DNA from: Bradyrhizobium sp. CCBAU 51627
GTDB lineage: Bacteria > Pseudomonadota > Alphaproteobacteria > Rhizobiales > Xanthobacteraceae
NCBI RefSeq assembly: GCF_028128765.1
Contig: NZ_LBJG01000089.1
Span: 62,001 to 126,000 of the forward strand
Length of the DNA: 64,000 nucleotides
Direction of reading: 5' to 3'
Both the position numbers and the translations under genes were made by a program. A model generated the notes under the pieces. The model saw only the letters and a program-made list of their open reading frames with translations, was not told where the DNA came from and made no database searches. Positions 62,800 through 64,000 of the stretch are shown here, piece by piece (position 1 is the first letter of the stretch; each line of letters begins with the position of its first letter).

Positions 62800-64000
62800 A
62801 TGGATGTGCCTGGACCAGAGCGCAGGCTCGCCGCGGTCCTCGCCGCCGATATGGTCGGCTTCAGCCGGCTCATGGAGGTCGACGAGGCGGGCACCCTTGC
62901 GCGCCTGAAGACCCATCGGGTCGAACTCATCGATCCGGCGATTGCCAAGAATCGCGGCCGCATCATCAAGACGACCGGCGACGGCATGCTCGCCGAATTC
63001 CATAGCGTCGTCGATGCCGTGCTCTGTGCCGCCGAGGTTCAGCGCCGCATGGCACGGCGCAATGCCGATGTGCCGCCGCCGCGGTGGATACAATTCCGTA
63101 TCGGTATCAATTTGGGCGATGTGATCGTTGATCAAAACGACATCTTCGGTGATGGCGTCAACGTCGCGGCGCGACTGGAGGCGCTGGCTGAGCCTGGAGG
63201 AATCTGCGTTTCAGGCGCGGTGCGCGATCAGGTCGGCGACCGGTTGGATGGCGTTCAGTTCGACGACCTCGGCGAACAGAGCGTCAAGAACATTGCCCGC
63301 CCGATCCGCACTTTTCGCATTCGGCTCGCGGAAGGGCCTGCAAGCCTGCCCGATCTGGCGAGGGCTGCTGTGACGCCAGCCGGTGTCTCGAAGAAGCCCT
63401 CCATAGCCGTGCTGCCATTCGCCAATATGAGTGGCGATCCGGAGCAGGAGTTTTTCGCGGATGGTCTCACCGAGGACATCATCACCGAGCTTTCACGCTT
63501 CCACGATTTGCTCGTCATCTCCCGCAACTCGACCTTCGTCTACAAGGGCAAGGCCGTAAAGGTCCAGGACATCGGCCGCGAGTTCGGTGTCGACTACGTG
63601 ATCGAGGGCAGCGTGCGCAAGGCCGGCGGACGGGTTCGCGTAACCGTGCAACTGATCGACGCCCAAACCGATCGCCACATCTGGGCCGAACGCTACGATC
63701 GCGAGCTCCAGGATATCTTCGCCATCCAGGACGAGATGACGTGCGCAATCGTCGCGACGCTCCCCGGCCGCGTCGAAGCGGCAACGCACGACCGGACCAC
63801 GCGCAAGACGACTGACAACATGCCCGCCTACGAATGCGTGCTGGCAGCAAAGCTCCTGCATCACCGTTCGAACCGCGACGATAATGCGCAGGCGCAGAGG
63901 CTGCTCGATCGGGCGCTGGCGCTGGATCCGAATTATGCCCACGCTCACGCCTGGAAGGCATGCGTGCTCGGCCAGTGCTGGACCTATGGCTGGTACTCCG
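62800..64000 (+). CDS. Adenylate/guanylate cyclase with TolB-like and TPR domains (3' end outside window)
   Basis: Open from the ATG at 62800 (GTGAAGGGA upstream) to the window end, 400 codons visible. Class III cyclase at about 8-165: metal-binding Asp in AADMVGFSRLM (D17) and TTGDGMLAEF (D61), and the transition-state Asn and Arg in GVNVAARLEAL (N121, R125) are all present, so it should be catalytic. A TolB/FlgO-like domain follows (SIAVLPFANMSGDPEQEFFA, about 203-325), then the start of TPR repeats (AQRLLDRALALDPNYAHAHA). Such soluble multi-domain cyclases are numerous in Bradyrhizobium. C-terminus missing. Confidence 0.9.
   Translation, partial: MDVPGPERRLAAVLAADMVGFSRLMEVDEAGTLARLKTHRVELIDPAIAKNRGRIIKTTGDGMLAEFHSVVDAVLCAAEVQRRMARRNADVPPPRWIQFRIGINLGDVIVDQNDIFGDGVNVAARLEALAEPGGICVSGAVRDQVGDRLDGVQFDDLGEQSVKNIARPIRTFRIRLAEGPASLPDLARAAVTPAGVSKKPSIAVLPFANMSGDPEQEFFADGLTEDIITELSRFHDLLVISRNSTFVYKGKAVKVQDIGREFGVDYVIEGSVRKAGGRVRVTVQLIDAQTDRHIWAERYDRELQDIFAIQDEMTCAIVATLPGRVEAATHDRTTRKTTDNMPAYECVLAAKLLHHRSNRDDNAQAQRLLDRALALDPNYAHAHAWKACVLGQCWTYGWYS

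Overview
The window is high-GC DNA from an alphaproteobacterium. Gene content and order (tolQRAB-pal-cpoB-tilS-ftsH; pyk-DUF1036-DUF1244-DUF2312/GapR; many SDRs, TRAP and MFS carriers, class III cyclases, CGTCATTCCGGG-type palindromic repeats) point to the Nitrobacteraceae, most likely Bradyrhizobium. This is judged from protein resemblance and synteny; no search was run. No tRNA, rRNA, CRISPR array, transposase or phage gene was recognised.

Region 1 (1-11,100), catabolism and uptake. A three-subunit amino-acid/opine-oxidase-like operon (small ferredoxin, FAD/[2Fe-2S] subunit, DAO-type FAD subunit) is coupled to a RidA-type imine deaminase. A LysR regulator is divergent from an MFS carrier-GAF-amidohydrolase-SDR set. 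A decayed dctA remnant and an NCS2 nucleobase permease plus SDR follow.

Region 2 (11,170-23,430). A sirtuin, a hydantoinase/5-oxoprolinase A-B pair followed by a complete DctP-Q-M TRAP transporter, a divergent GST/TetR pair, a chemoreceptor and a hydroxypyruvate-reductase-like dehydrogenase.

Region 3 (23,570-33,940), stress and regulation. An ECF42-like sigma factor is coupled to a YCII/DGPF protein, with more YCII-like proteins nearby. There are small envelope proteins, an unlisted 31-codon membrane ORF, a TetR regulator with a matching pair of 17-bp operator candidates (its own promoter and a DUF2852 gene), an acyl-CoA desaturase and a DUF2231 membrane protein.

Region 4 (34,380-47,250), envelope core. 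The Tol-Pal system runs tolQ-tolR-tolA-tolB, is interrupted by a GGDEF-EAL protein and a FeeM-like acyltransferase, then continues pal-cpoB-tilS-ftsH. A DUF3052 gene behind ftsH has lost its 3' half to repeat DNA.

Region 5 (47,250-58,510), accessory envelope and decay zone. A hydrolase, two coupled polytopic membrane proteins, an orphan Flp pilin, a GT87-like protein and another polytopic membrane protein flank a 3-kb cluster of broken genes: two tandem ABC substrate-binding protein genes, a truncated kinase-like fragment and a frameshifted ankyrin gene.

Region 6 (58,850-64,000). A TetR regulator, pyruvate kinase with DUF1036, DUF1244, the GapR-type nucleoid protein, and an adenylate/guanylate cyclase running off the right edge.
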